Shown: one piece after another, positions 42,482-52,925 of the stretch
Numbering within the stretch: the first letter of the stretch is position 1
How the letters are laid out: each line of letters opens with the position of its first letter
NCBI RefSeq assembly: GCF_900100925.1
Contig: NZ_FNKO01000001.1
Coordinates: forward strand, 1,798,001 to 1,862,000
Direction of reading: 5' to 3'
DNA length: 64,000 bases
DNA from: Actinopolyspora saharensis
Lineage (GTDB): Bacteria > Actinomycetota > Actinomycetes > Mycobacteriales > Pseudonocardiaceae
Position numbers and translations under genes: made by a program
The notes under the pieces: generated by a model
The model's input: the letters and a program-made list of their open reading frames with translations, nothing else
The model's database searches: none
Told to the model about the DNA's origin: nothing

Positions 42482-43441
42482 TCAGCCGAGGCTCAGGCCC
42501 CGCTGCTGCAACCACGGGATCGGGTTGAGCTCCTGCGCTCCGGGACCGACTCGGACCTCGAAGTGCAGGTGCGGTCCGGTCGACTGCCCGCGGCTGCCGA
42601 CGGTGGCGATCTGCTGTCCGGCCTCGACCTGCTGGCCGACGCTGACCTGCGAGCTGTGGATGTGCCCGTAGACGGTGACCTCACCGTTGTCGTGCTGCAC
42701 GCGGACCCACATCCCGAAGCCGCTGGCGGAACCGGAGCTGATCACGGTGCCCGCTTGCGGAGCGTAGATCGGTGTTCCCGTGTCGGCGCCGATGTCGATA
42801 CCGGCGTGCGTGCCACCACGGCTGTGGAAGCCCGAGGTGAGGAACCCTTGCTCGACCAGCTTGTTCGGCGTGGGATCAGGTGCCTCGGCCGCCTTCGGAG
42901 CCGCCTTGGCCCGTGGCTGCTTCTCCTGCTCGTCCGCCTTGTTCTGCTGCTCGGCCTTCTCCTTCTGCGCGGCCTCGCGGGCAAGAGCCCTCTTCTTCTC
43001 GGCCTGCTGCTGGACGGCCTTCTTCTGCTCGGCCTTGCGCTCCGCCTCGACCTGCTTCGCCTTCTCGGCGGCACGCTGCTGGCGCACCTGCTTGCTCTTG
43101 TCCAGGTTCTGCTTCTCCCCGTCGTCGCTGTCCGACTCGCCGCTGGGCAGCTTCACGGACTCGGGGGACTCGGGGGTGCCGTTGACGGCCGCGCTCAGCG
43201 GACGCTGTTCCGCCACCGGAGCGACGTCGCGGTTCTGCGACCCTCCGCCGTCCTCACCGCTCACGGCGACCAGCGGAGATCCGACCGCGACGAAAGCTCC
43301 CGCCGCGACCACGCCGGCGAGAATCTTGTTGCGGACGGGGTTGTTCCCGGAACTCGAAAACGAATTGCGAAGGGATTCGGGGATACGTGACTTGAGGGTG
43401 GAGAACTTGTCGCGACCGCCCTCGTCATGCTTGTCGGCCAT
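42482..43441 (-). CDS. M23 (LytM-type) cell-wall endopeptidase with coiled coil
   Basis: 319 residues from ATG 43441. Order: a polar cytosolic N-terminus (about 1-33), one membrane helix (KILAGVVAAGAFVAVGSPLV near 35-55), a Lys/Glu/Ala/Gln-rich coiled coil (about 90-170), and a C-terminal M23 domain. Zinc ligands are present: HAGIDIGADTGTPIYAP near 218 (His, Asp) and GPHLHFEVRVG near 289 (HxH). It should cleave or remodel peptide cross-links outside the membrane; coiled-coil M23 proteins often activate amidases, but the intact motifs here suggest a working enzyme. The upstream gap is large and AT-rich. Confidence 0.92.
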   Translation of the reverse strand: MADKHDEGGRDKFSTLKSRIPESLRNSFSSSGNNPVRNKILAGVVAAGAFVAVGSPLVAVSGEDGGGSQNRDVAPVAEQRPLSAAVNGTPESPESVKLPSGESDSDDGEKQNLDKSKQVRQQRAAEKAKQVEAERKAEQKKAVQQQAEKKRALAREAAQKEKAEQQNKADEQEKQPRAKAAPKAAEAPDPTPNKLVEQGFLTSGFHSRGGTHAGIDIGADTGTPIYAPQAGTVISSGSASGFGMWVRVQHDNGEVTVYGHIHSSQVSVGQQVEAGQQIATVGSRGQSTGPHLHFEVRVGPGAQELNPIPWLQQRGLSLG

Positions 43442-44234
43442 GCTCGCCTTTCCGTCTCGGGGAGGTCCGGACACATCCCGTCGGGGGTCGGGTGCACTCC
43501 TCGGGGGTTGAAGTGCGTCGTGACCGAACCGTGACGTACCGGCTGCAACGTAGCTTTATGTATCCACTGCTTCAAGCTCTCACCCTTTGGATGCAGAGCA
43601 AGAGCACATGTGCCACGCATGCAAGCACTCTATGTGTTCATAAGCGGGTTGCGCTTCGATAACGCTGCAACCAAACGCCTACTTGGCTCACCGCGCCTCC
43701 GACTGCGACACGGGGCGGCGCGGGCCGATCCGGGGGACCTCGGGACCCGTGATCGGATTCCTCGTCGAAGTCCCTGGTAAAACCACAAAACAGCTTCGGA
43801 AAAGATCCACGTCGTCGACTCATTCCGGATCAAGAACCTCCGGAATCGTGATCTCGAAGAGATCGCGAAAAGCGGTAATGTAGCCCGCCGGATAAATGAT
43901 CGAATGAACACATCGGGGGCCACGTTAAAGCAAACAAGCCGCCAAAGTGATGTCCGACACGCGAATGCGGGGCTCGCTCGGGGAAAAAGACTCGTGACGC
44001 CGCACGGCGCCCGGAAGGTCACAGTGCGCGAGGGAGTGCTCCTTCACCGCAAAGCACTCGTCCCCCGTCCGGCACTGCCCCGGTCCCGCCGTAGCGGGCC
44101 GGGCACGGGGACGCCGCGGTCAACCACGCGACCACTCGTTGGAGTGAGGAAACGGGGGCAGGCGTTGCGGTGTAGCGCACCTGCCGTGAACATCGACTGT
44201 CGTTGCCCGGTTCGTCGCTGTCGGGAGGGTGCCG
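43442..44234. other. 793-base divergent gap with two adjacent hairpins
   Basis: This is the longest gap in the window and is AT-richer than average between 43560 and 43970. It contains two hairpins in a row: ATTCCGG/CCGGAAT (43822-43846) and GATCTC-gaa-GAGATC (43850-43864). The larger frames here lack ribosome sites and family features. I looked for a c-di-AMP (ydaO) riboswitch before the M23 gene and did not find its core motifs. It should contain the promoters of the M23 gene and of the downstream membrane protein, and could encode a small RNA. Confidence 0.45.
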
Positions 44235-44696
44235 GTGTCCGAGCGGGACGCTCGACCGACGGGTGGCGGCTCCGGCCGTCCGGGAATCAACGTTCGACAG
44301 CTGTGGACCGGAGGAGCGGCCACGGCTCTCGTCGCGCTGCTGATCGCCCTGGTGGGGCTGGTGATCGCTCGCGGAGTTCTCCACATCCCCGTGCTCGGTC
44401 CCTCGCGCTACGGCACGCTCGGGGACGTCAGCACGGTCTGGATGTGCCTGTTCGCGGCCGTGGCGGCGCTGCTCGCGACCGGGCTGATGCATCTGCTGCT
44501 GCTGAGCACGCCACGGCCGACGACCTTCTTCGGGTGGATAGTCGCGCTCGCCACGACAGCGGTGGCAGTGCGACCTTTCACAACCACGGCGGCGCTGGAA
44601 ACACAGCTCGCCACGTGCGTGTTGAACGTGTTGCTGGGAATCGCGATAGGAACGCTGGTCGGCGGAGTGGCCGCGAGCGCGGCTCGTCGCCCCTGA
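44235..44696 (+). CDS. Four-helix membrane protein (DUF6069-like)
   Basis: 153 residues from GTG 44235, with GGGAGG 6 bases upstream; an in-frame GTG at 44229 abuts that site. After about 24 polar residues it has four membrane helices (about 27-48, 70-92, 96-115 and 126-148), with TFFGWIVALATTAVAVRPFTT between. The pattern resembles the actinobacterial DUF6069 family of unknown function. It stands alone and is separated from the sulfoquinovose synthase gene by a terminator. Confidence 0.7.
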   Translation: MSERDARPTGGGSGRPGINVRQLWTGGAATALVALLIALVGLVIARGVLHIPVLGPSRYGTLGDVSTVWMCLFAAVAALLATGLMHLLLLSTPRPTTFFGWIVALATTAVAVRPFTTTAALETQLATCVLNVLLGIAIGTLVGGVAASAARRP

Positions 44697-44711
44697 AACG
44701 GGCACCGCGAC

Positions 44712-44739
44712 GGCGGGACGAGAGCTGCCTCGTCCCGCC
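44712..44739. terminator. Bidirectional terminator before the sugar locus
   Basis: GGCGGGACGAG (44712-44722) pairs perfectly with CTCGTCCCGCC (44729-44739), an 11-bp stem with a 6-base loop between convergent genes, followed by CGATTT. Confidence 0.75.
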
Positions 44740-44801
44740 CGATTTCGGGAGCGACTCCGAAGAAGCCCCCGCGGCCACTCGTGAACCGCTGTGAGCGGTT
44801 G

Positions 44802-46293
<1,492 letters not shown>

Positions 46294-46776
46294 GTGGCCG
46301 CCACCTCGGGGCCGGAAGCACAACAGCCCACCGGAGGCGCACGTCACTACTGGCGACTGCTCCGCCGTTTCGCCGGAGCTTCCGCCGTAGCTACAATCAG
46401 TAGTCAGCTCGTGTTCCTGCTCTCCTACTCGCTCAGCTCCATGCCGATCCTGTCCACGGTGCTGGGCTGGCTGGCAGGAGCCGTCCCCAACTTCCTGCTG
46501 AATCGGAGAACCTGGGGCAGCAGGGGGCGCAGCGGGCTGCGTGGCGAACTCGCCCGGTTCCTCCCCGTCTCGGTGGCCACCGTGCTGATCGCCGGAACAG
46601 CCGCCAACTACGCCGAAACTCTCGCCCTGCATCTGTTCGCCGAATCCGCTGCCCCCCGAGTCACGCTGGTCTGGGGGGCCTACCTGGGAACCTACCTGCT
46701 GATGTTCGTGGTCAAGTTCTTCCTGATGGACCGGGTGGTCTTCCCTAGTCACCGGCGGCACGAGCCGGCTCGCTGA
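46294..46776 (+). CDS. GtrA-like membrane protein
   Basis: 160 residues from GTG 46294, behind AAGGGAG. Four membrane helices, with the GtrA pattern GASAVATISSQLVFLLSY near 28, VPNFLLNRRTWG near 64 and a last helix YLGTYLLMFVVKFFLMDRVVF near 130. GtrA proteins are thought to flip polyprenyl-phosphate-linked sugars across the membrane. The convergent gene on the other strand is a GT2 polyprenyl-phosphate glycosyltransferase, the typical partner. The two genes overlap by 32 bases at their 3' ends. Confidence 0.87.
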   Translation: MAATSGPEAQQPTGGARHYWRLLRRFAGASAVATISSQLVFLLSYSLSSMPILSTVLGWLAGAVPNFLLNRRTWGSRGRSGLRGELARFLPVSVATVLIAGTAANYAETLALHLFAESAAPRVTLVWGAYLGTYLLMFVVKFFLMDRVVFPSHRRHEPAR

Positions 46777-47593
46777 CCTGCTCCTCCGAGGAGGTCGATC
46801 CCGCCGAAGCCTGCATCACGCGCCGGGCCTTGCGCTCACGCATCCAGGTGCCGAGCACCACCTTGGTGTAGCGGTACCCGTAGAGCACGTTGTTGCCCTT
46901 CTTGCTGAATCCGGCGACCCGCTGACGCATGGTCATGGCCTGCTCCCGAACGCGGTAACCACGTGCCAGCACCCCGACCAACAGCTCCGAGGACTGGTAC
47001 TGCTGCTGCTCCAGGCGCACCGAGTTGGGAACCTCGGCGCGCATGGCGCGGAACCCGAACGAGGTGTCCGTGATGCGCTGCCCGGTCATGGCGCTGACGA
47101 GCCACGCGAACACGTAAGTGCCCACGCGACGCAGCAACTGCGGGTTCTCGCTGCTGCCCAGACGCCGCGATCCGGTCACGAAGTCGGCCTCGTCGTCGAT
47201 GAGCGGACGCAGCAGGCCGGGAAGCTCCTCGATCTCGTACTGCCCGTCGGCGTCGGTGGTCACCACGTAGCGTGCCCCGCGCTCGGCGGCCAGTCGGTAG
47301 CCGAGCCGCAGCGCGGCTCCCTGCCCCCGGTTCTTCGGAGCCGTGCAGGTGTAGGCACCGTGACGCGCCGCCGCCTCGGCCGTGGCGTCGGTGGCACCGT
47401 CCACCACGACCAGGGTGTCCACGTTCAGGCCGCAGCTCGTCTCGGGGATCCCGTCCAGCACGGAGGGGATGGCGTCCTGCTCGTTGTAGGCGGCGATCAG
47501 CACAACTACCGGGGCGAACCGGTGATCGCCGTAGCGCGTGGCGTAATCGGCCAACGCGTCCTGGTCGACCTCGTCCGGAAAGGTCGTCGACAT
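46745..47593 (-). CDS. GT2 polyprenyl-phosphate glycosyltransferase (DPM1-like)
   Basis: 282 residues. GT-A fold with VVVLIAAYNEQDAIPSVLDGI near 28, the metal region TTDADGQYEIEELPGLL near 112, and TDTSFGFRAMRAEV near 178, a family signature. No large C-terminal membrane domain; the tail is polar and Ser/Glu-rich. The enzyme likely transfers a sugar from a nucleotide donor to polyprenyl phosphate on the inner face. With the GtrA-like protein and the GT-C-like protein it makes a three-step path: load, flip, transfer. The sugar could be the sulfoquinovose made by the neighbouring synthase, glucose or mannose; sequence does not decide. Confidence 0.87.
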   Translation of the reverse strand: MSTTFPDEVDQDALADYATRYGDHRFAPVVVLIAAYNEQDAIPSVLDGIPETSCGLNVDTLVVVDGATDATAEAAARHGAYTCTAPKNRGQGAALRLGYRLAAERGARYVVTTDADGQYEIEELPGLLRPLIDDEADFVTGSRRLGSSENPQLLRRVGTYVFAWLVSAMTGQRITDTSFGFRAMRAEVPNSVRLEQQQYQSSELLVGVLARGYRVREQAMTMRQRVAGFSKKGNNVLYGYRYTKVVLGTWMRERKARRVMQASAGSTSSEEQVSEPARAAGD

Positions 47594-47621
47594 CTCATGC
47601 TCCTTCAGGCCGTGATCTCGG

Positions 47622-49055
47622 CTACCGGTTCGTCGTGGAACCCTTCGTGTCGGTCCGGCGGCCGGTTATGGCTGTGATTCCCAGTGCCCCGGCCAGGGGC
47701 AGCAGCACCAGCCCGGGAAGTTGATACCGCCAGGAGAACTCCATGGCCGCCGCGGTGAAGAGTGCGGCCGAAGCCAATCCTCCCGAAAGCAGACACACCG
47801 CTCTGAGCCCGCTCCGGTTGGCTCGTCCCACCCCCAGCATCGCCGCAACAGTGACGAGCAGAGCCAGCCCGAGGACAGTGCCGGGAGTATAGCCCCCGCT
47901 CTGCTGGTAGGTGCGCAGAAGCCCCGCGGCTCGGTCGTTGACCGAGTAACCACCGTCGTCGTAGTACTCGAGCCATCCGTTCAGGGACCACTCGGTGAAG
48001 TAGAGCGGATACTCCGTCTGGAAGTGCCACCTCGACAGCGGGACGTCCCCGGGCGACTGGGTGCGCATGGGGGCGAACCCCTTGAGGAAGTCCTTGGCCA
48101 CCCCTCCGAAGACGTCCAGGGGCTGACTGCGCAGCACCTTGAACGCCAGTGAGTGCTGTGCGATCGAGTAGGTCGTGTCCTCGGGCAGCTCATCGGTGTC
48201 GACCTGGTTGTGGAAGAAGTGGATGTAGTAGTCGATCCCGTTGCGCTTGCGCTCGGACACCGGCTCCTTCGGGCACACGGCCCGCTGCGCCTTGGTGAGG
48301 TCCAGCTCGTCGCACTTGGCCACCATCGCCGTACGACCGAACACCACGCTCCCCGTCGATCCGCCGAGAGCGGGAACTCCGGTCCAGAGCATGTGGTAAC
48401 TCGCGTACCCGGCCAGCACGAGCACGAAACCGCCCACGAGGGAACCTCCGGCGCGGAGCCGGCGCTTCCAGCCGTCCCGCGGACGCAGCCCGGCCGCCAA
48501 CAGCACGAACACCGCCGCGGGGACGACGAGGGTGAGCCCCACTAGGCGGACCAGCACCGAGGCCGCCAGCACGCACCCCGCGACGAGAGCGAGCCGTGGC
48601 CCCGGAGTTCCCCACCAGGTCAGCAGGATGAGCACGGTCAGCAGCAGCACCTGGAACAACAGATCGGACATGATCATGTGCTCGACCTGGAGCTGGTACG
48701 CGTCGAACAGCACCGGGGCGACCGCGAGAGCTGCCAGCCAACGCCTGCACCCCAATCGCAGCAGCAGGCAGTACCCGGCCACCGCCAGGGCGAGTCCGAG
48801 CAGGTGCTGGACCAGTACCACGACCCCGAGGTTCCCGAACAGCAACACCGGCCCGAGCAGCAGCAGCTCGTAACCGATCGGGTTGATGTTGCTGGGATCG
48901 AAGACCCCGAGATCCCGCAGGTACCGGGTGGAGTCGATGTACAGCAGCGCGGGCTGGTAAGCGACCTCCACGAGGAGGCGCAGCAACACCCCACCCAGCA
49001 GGAACAGCGCCAGCAGCCAGTGCCGCCGGACCGTACGCAACAGCCGGTGGGTCAT
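47622..49055 (-). CDS. Polytopic GT-C-like membrane glycosyltransferase
   Basis: 477 residues, ATG overlapping the stop of the epimerase gene (ATGA). At least nine membrane helices; the first follows the short N-terminus HRLLRTVRRHW. A large loop (about 225-370) carries charged residues, with KCDELDLTKAQRAVCPKE containing two cysteines that may form a disulfide outside. The pattern of a first loop rich in Tyr/Asp (IDSTRYLRDLG near 40) resembles GT-C enzymes that use polyprenyl-phosphate sugars. The acceptor is unknown. Operon partner of the epimerase; the GT2 gene follows after 28 bases. Confidence 0.75.
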   Translation of the reverse strand: MTHRLLRTVRRHWLLALFLLGGVLLRLLVEVAYQPALLYIDSTRYLRDLGVFDPSNINPIGYELLLLGPVLLFGNLGVVVLVQHLLGLALAVAGYCLLLRLGCRRWLAALAVAPVLFDAYQLQVEHMIMSDLLFQVLLLTVLILLTWWGTPGPRLALVAGCVLAASVLVRLVGLTLVVPAAVFVLLAAGLRPRDGWKRRLRAGGSLVGGFVLVLAGYASYHMLWTGVPALGGSTGSVVFGRTAMVAKCDELDLTKAQRAVCPKEPVSERKRNGIDYYIHFFHNQVDTDELPEDTTYSIAQHSLAFKVLRSQPLDVFGGVAKDFLKGFAPMRTQSPGDVPLSRWHFQTEYPLYFTEWSLNGWLEYYDDGGYSVNDRAAGLLRTYQQSGGYTPGTVLGLALLVTVAAMLGVGRANRSGLRAVCLLSGGLASAALFTAAAMEFSWRYQLPGLVLLPLAGALGITAITGRRTDTKGSTTNR

Positions 49056-50044
49056 GTCGTCGCGGGAACACTGCCGTCGGCGACGTGGCGGAAGTCGTCC
49101 CAGACCGTGCGCAGGCCCTCGGAGAACCGCACGCTCGGCTGGTAGTCGAGCTCGCGCTTGGCCTTCTCGACCTCGACGATCACCGCGGGCATCTCACCGT
49201 TCTTCGCGGGCACGTGCGTCACGGGGATCTCCTTGCCCGTGACGGCGCGCACCGACTCGATCAGTTCCAGCACCGAGACGGAGCTTCCGGAGCCGATGAC
49301 GGCCGTACCGCTGTACTGCTTGTCCCACGCGGCGACGATGGCTCGGACCACGTCGTCGAGATGGACGAAATCACGGCTCTGCGAGCCGTCTCCGTACACC
49401 TCCACTCCTTCGTCCGCCAGCGCGGCGCGCATGAGGCGCGGCACGAAGCTGTCCTTGTGCCCCATGCCGGGCCCGTAGATGTTGGTGAAGCGCAGTGCCG
49501 TGGTGGCGATGCCGTAGGCGCCGGTGTAACCGGACAGCAGCATCTCGCAGGCGGCCTTGGTCGCTCCGTACGGTGTCAGCGGCCGCAACGGCAGCCGTTC
49601 GGAGATCGTGCCGTAGCCGATGTCGCCGACAACGGCGTTGGTGGAGGCGAGCACGAAACGTGTGAGACCCCGCTGGCGTGCCAGTTCCAGCAGCCCCTGG
49701 GTGACCTCCACGTTCTCGGCAAAAGTCTCGGTGGGCTTGTCCACCGAGCGCAACACGGAAGTGATCGCGGCCAGATGGATGATCCCGGCACTTCCCTCGG
49801 TGACGGCGGCGTCCCGAACCTCGGGGTCTGTCAGATCGCCGGGGACGTGACTGACCAGGTGACGGTGTTCCTCCGGAATCTCGGGCTCGACTCGGTCGAC
49901 GACCGTCACGGGGTTGCCGCGGTTCGCGAGGGCCCGGACAACGGCTTTGCCGACAAAGCCCGATCCGCCGGTCACCACGACCCGCTCTGCACCGACTTCC
50001 GGTTCACCTGATTTCGCTGCGGACTGCACAAAGCTGCTTGGCAC
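49052..50044 (-). CDS. NAD-dependent sugar epimerase/dehydratase (GalE-like SDR)
   Basis: 330 residues from GTG 50044; the longer open frame to 50263 lacks a ribosome site, and even this start has only a weak one. Extended SDR with VVVTGGSGFVGKAVVRAL near 20, the catalytic Tyr/Lys in TPYGATKAACEM near 160, and TTALRFTNIYGPGMGHKDSF near 184. It resembles UDP-glucose 4-epimerases and related dehydratases. It probably supplies a nucleotide sugar to the adjacent glycosyltransferases. Three genes (epimerase, GT-C, GT2) form an operon toward sqdB; the exact sugar is unknown. Confidence 0.83.
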   Translation of the reverse strand: MPSSFVQSAAKSGEPEVGAERVVVTGGSGFVGKAVVRALANRGNPVTVVDRVEPEIPEEHRHLVSHVPGDLTDPEVRDAAVTEGSAGIIHLAAITSVLRSVDKPTETFAENVEVTQGLLELARQRGLTRFVLASTNAVVGDIGYGTISERLPLRPLTPYGATKAACEMLLSGYTGAYGIATTALRFTNIYGPGMGHKDSFVPRLMRAALADEGVEVYGDGSQSRDFVHLDDVVRAIVAAWDKQYSGTAVIGSGSSVSVLELIESVRAVTGKEIPVTHVPAKNGEMPAVIVEVEKAKRELDYQPSVRFSEGLRTVWDDFRHVADGSVPATT

Positions 50045-50145
50045 GCATATGACTCTAACCGTTCCTGTATTCGCCGTGTGCGAGCCCGTCGCAAACCGAT
50101 CCCCCGAACGAATTACCTGGGTGTTGGAGGGGTAAGCACAGAGTT

Positions 50146-50583
50146 TCACTCGTCGGTGTAAAAGCGGGCCAATCCGGCGAGTCCGGGGGCAAACACCTCC
50201 GTGACGAAGATCCGGTCCAGCTCGGCCTCCTGCTCCGCCTCGGTGTCGTAGCGAGCCGACCACTCCGCGAAGGTCGCACCGGTGGCCGTGACCGGAGCCA
50301 GCCGCACGATAGCCCGATAGCTCCTGACCTGGAACGGCCCCTCCAACATCTCGTAGCAGTAGCTGCGGCCGACCGAGTCGAACGCCGTCAACCGCTCACG
50401 CACCCGCGCTCCGTCACCCAGCCACAGCCGCCGGACCACCCCCACCTCGGTCGGGGAGCCGCCCTCCAGCTCGAGAGCGGTCACGGCGGGATGCCACTCG
50501 GCGAGACCGGCGAAGTCCCCGAACCACTGCCAGACGCGGTCCACGGGGGCGGGGATGACCGCACTCGCGTAGGACTCTGCCAT
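50146..50583 (-). CDS. SRPBCC/polyketide cyclase-like protein
   Basis: 145 residues, ATG 50583 behind GGAGGAG. START-like fold: SAVIPAPVDRVWQWFGDFAGLAEWHPAV at the N-terminus, GVVRRLWLGDGARVRERLTAFD near 48, and a C-terminal helix EVFAPGLAGLARFY. These proteins bind hydrophobic ligands or act on small molecules; the function here is unknown. It lies 67 bases downstream of the Tm-1-like pair on the same strand and may belong to that operon. Confidence 0.8.
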   Translation of the reverse strand: MAESYASAVIPAPVDRVWQWFGDFAGLAEWHPAVTALELEGGSPTEVGVVRRLWLGDGARVRERLTAFDSVGRSYCYEMLEGPFQVRSYRAIVRLAPVTATGATFAEWSARYDTEAEQEAELDRIFVTEVFAPGLAGLARFYTDE

Positions 50584-50649
50584 CGGAACTCCTCCACAAC
50601 GTTTTCGAAACGAAAATCCGCCCCGCGCCCGGGGAACGGAAGGCGTCGG

Positions 50650-51528
50650 TCAGTCGCCGCTCTCACCCGCTCCGCGCAGGAATGCCTCGGTCCGGGCGAC
50701 CACCGCCCGCTCGGTGGGCAGTCGCTCCATACTGCTCGCACCGTAGAAACCGTGACAGCGCCTGGTCCGGGACAACACGTAACCGGCGTCCTCGGGATCG
50801 CTTATCGGCCCCCCGTGGCACAGCACCAGAATGTCGTTCCGGATTTCGGCGGCCGCCGCGGACCACTCGTCTATCAACCGGACGCAGTCGTCGAGGTCCT
50901 TGGCAGTTTCCGCCCCGATGGACCCTCCCGTGGTGAGGCCCATGTGGCACACCAGGACGTCGGCCCCGGCCTCGGTCATGGCCCTGGCGTCGTCGGCCGA
51001 GAAAACGTAGGGGGTGGTGAGCAGGTCCGCTTCGCTCGCGGCACGGATCAGTTCCACTTCCAGGTCGTAGCTCATCCCGGTCTCTTCCAGATTCTGCCGG
51101 AAAGTCCCGTCTATGAGTCCCACGGTGGGAAAGTTCTGCACACCGGCGAACCCCATCCCGCGCAGCTCGGACAGGAACCTGTCCCGCATCATGAAGGGAT
51201 CCGTTCCGTTCACCCCGGCCAGCACGGGAGTGTTCCGCACCACCGGAATCACTTCACGGGCCATTTCCACGACCGTGTCGTTGGCGTTTCCGTACGCGAG
51301 CAGTCCCGCCAGCGAGCCGCGTCCCGCCATCCGGTAACGGCCGGAGTTGTAGATCACGATGAGATCGATCCCGCCGGCCTCCTCGCACTTGGCCGAGAGT
51401 CCGGTACCGGCGCCACCGCCGATGATCGGCAGTCCCCGGGAGGCCTTTTCCCGCAGTCGCCCCAGTATCCGGGAACGCTCGCTCGTTTTCCCCACAGCAC
51501 CAGGGGCCGTGCCGTCGCTGTCGGTCAC
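50650..51528 (-). CDS. PEP hydrolase-type TIM-barrel protein (Tm-1-like, C-terminal half)
   Basis: 292 residues, GTG start sharing one base with the stop of the upstream gene (TAGTG). TIM-barrel family related to phosphoenolpyruvate hydrolase/isocitrate lyase: [35 protein letters not shown] starts near 33, [11 protein letters not shown] near 102, [16 protein letters not shown] near 126 and [16 protein letters not shown] near 235. In plants it is the C-terminal domain of Tm-1, the tomato mosaic virus resistance protein; in bacteria it is encoded next to a UPF0261 partner. The reaction is unknown to me. The pair is coupled, so they likely form one complex. Confidence 0.85.
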   Translation of the reverse strand: MTDSDGTAPGAVGKTSERSRILGRLREKASRGLPIIGGGAGTGLSAKCEEAGGIDLIVIYNSGRYRMAGRGSLAGLLAYGNANDTVVEMAREVIPVVRNTPVLAGVNGTDPFMMRDRFLSELRGMGFAGVQNFPTVGLIDGTFRQNLEETGMSYDLEVELIRAASEADLLTTPYVFSADDARAMTEAGADVLVCHMGLTTGGSIGAETAKDLDDCVRLIDEWSAAAAEIRNDILVLCHGGPISDPEDAGYVLSRTRRCHGFYGASSMERLPTERAVVARTEAFLRGAGESGD

Positions 51529-52724
51529 TAGCGCACCACCTCGGAAAAAGCGGTCAACAGTTCGCGCACGAACTCCGGATCGTTGACGTTGTACGGCAGT
51601 CGGACGAGACGCCGCCTGTCGTCCTGGACGAAGTTGCTCCGCAGGGTTTCGAAAAGGGCTTCGTCCGCCTCGGGATCGTGAAAGGGGCCGCCCGGGACGT
51701 CAAGGAGGGAAACTCCGCCCTCGGGCAGCAGAAAGCGAACCGGGGACGCGAAAGCGTTGAGTTTTTCCGCGATGAACAGACCAACGCGCTCGCACTCCTC
51801 CGGAGTGGTTCGCATCAGGGTCACCTGCGGGTTGTGCTCGTAGAGATTCCGGTCGGCGTACTTCTCCGGAACCGTTTCCCGCGGCCCGAAGTTCACCATG
51901 TCCAGAGCGCCGCACGAACCGACGTAGGGAACACCGCTGCGCGCCAGGGAGTCGAAGCGCTCCTCCCCCGCGCTCATCACACCGCCCGCGACGAGGTCGC
52001 ACACCTCGGTGGTCGTGATGTCCAGCACAGCGCGCAGCAAGCCGTCCCCGGCCAGCTTCTCCATCGCGCGACCGCCCGTGCCGGTCGCGTGGAAGACCAG
52101 GGGGTCGTAGTCCTCACCGAGCTCGGCGACGACACCGGAAACGCAGGCCGTGGTGACACCGAACATGGACAGGGCGACAGCGGGCTTGTCCTCGCCCCCG
52201 GGGCCCGTTCCGGCCACGACAGCACCGTGGATCCCGTTGGCCGCGTTGGCGAGCACGCGGCGCGAGATCCGGTTCAATCCCGCCATGTCGGTGACCGAGG
52301 GCAGCAGCGTGATGTCGCTCGCGTCGACGTAGCCGGAGACCTCGCCCGACACGACGGTGGAGACCATGAACTTGGGGACGCCGATCGGCAAAGAGCGCAT
52401 GGCCGGAGTGATCATCGCCGTGGCGCCGGACCCGCCGAGCCCGAGGACACCGGCCACATCCGTGCGCGACTTCAGGAACTCCTCGAACGCCTCGGCCATG
52501 CCGGAGACCGCCGAACCACGGTCGCCGGTGAAAACGCCCCAGCTTCCGTGCGGGTGATGCGCCGCTACCGACTCCGCGGGCACGGACACGGCCGCCGCGG
52601 CGGTATCCCGGGTGCTCAGGTCCACGGTCACCACCGAGGAGCCGTTCTGCCGGAGCAGGTCCGCGACGTGATCGAGCTCGGCTCGCTTGGTGTCGAAGGT
52701 TCCGACAACGTAAACGCTGCCCAT
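51528..52724 (-). CDS. UPF0261 protein (Tm-1-like, N-terminal half)
   Basis: 399 residues from ATG 52724, chosen for GCGGGG upstream; a GTG six codons earlier lacks a site. UPF0261 landmarks: [25 protein letters not shown] at the N-terminus, [29 protein letters not shown] near 93-120, [11 protein letters not shown] near 167, and [17 protein letters not shown] near 263. In plant Tm-1 this is the N-terminal domain that binds ATP and the viral replicase. In bacteria its enzymatic role is not established as far as I know. It shares a base with the downstream TIM-barrel gene. Confidence 0.87.
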   Translation of the reverse strand: MGSVYVVGTFDTKRAELDHVADLLRQNGSSVVTVDLSTRDTAAAAVSVPAESVAAHHPHGSWGVFTGDRGSAVSGMAEAFEEFLKSRTDVAGVLGLGGSGATAMITPAMRSLPIGVPKFMVSTVVSGEVSGYVDASDITLLPSVTDMAGLNRISRRVLANAANGIHGAVVAGTGPGGEDKPAVALSMFGVTTACVSGVVAELGEDYDPLVFHATGTGGRAMEKLAGDGLLRAVLDITTTEVCDLVAGGVMSAGEERFDSLARSGVPYVGSCGALDMVNFGPRETVPEKYADRNLYEHNPQVTLMRTTPEECERVGLFIAEKLNAFASPVRFLLPEGGVSLLDVPGGPFHDPEADEALFETLRSNFVQDDRRRLVRLPYNVNDPEFVRELLTAFSEVVR

Positions 52725-52872
52725 ATCACGCCCCGCGGTCACACAGTGATCATGCGTGTCGCACTCTACTGCTCCGCGCGGACGCGGGACAGCCCTTGTC
52801 CGGGATTCACCTCACTCGTCCGGGGGTTGATGAAAGCCGCGGAACGCGGACTCGGGAGCACCACGGACGACG

Positions 52873-52902
52873 AAGGCCCCGCCGGGCTTCCGGCGGGGCC
52901 TT
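52873..52902 (-). terminator. Terminator of the small basic protein gene
   Basis: AAGGCCCCGCCGG (52873-52885) pairs perfectly with CCGGCGGGGCCTT (52890-52902), a 13-bp stem with a 4-base loop, 23 bases past the stop. The flanking T and A bases make it usable on either strand. Confidence 0.85.
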
Positions 52903-52925
52903 CTCCGCGAGTTGCCCGAACAAGG

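Noticed and set aside
43442..43700. Possible c-di-AMP (ydaO) riboswitch upstream of the M23 peptidase gene
   Set aside because: Actinobacterial cell-wall hydrolases often carry one, so I checked the leader on the minus strand; the conserved core segments are not there.
43904..44794. 296-codon plus-strand frame overlapping the four-helix membrane protein gene
   Set aside because: Arg-rich shadow; the frame used by the membrane protein has a ribosome site and proper membrane helices.
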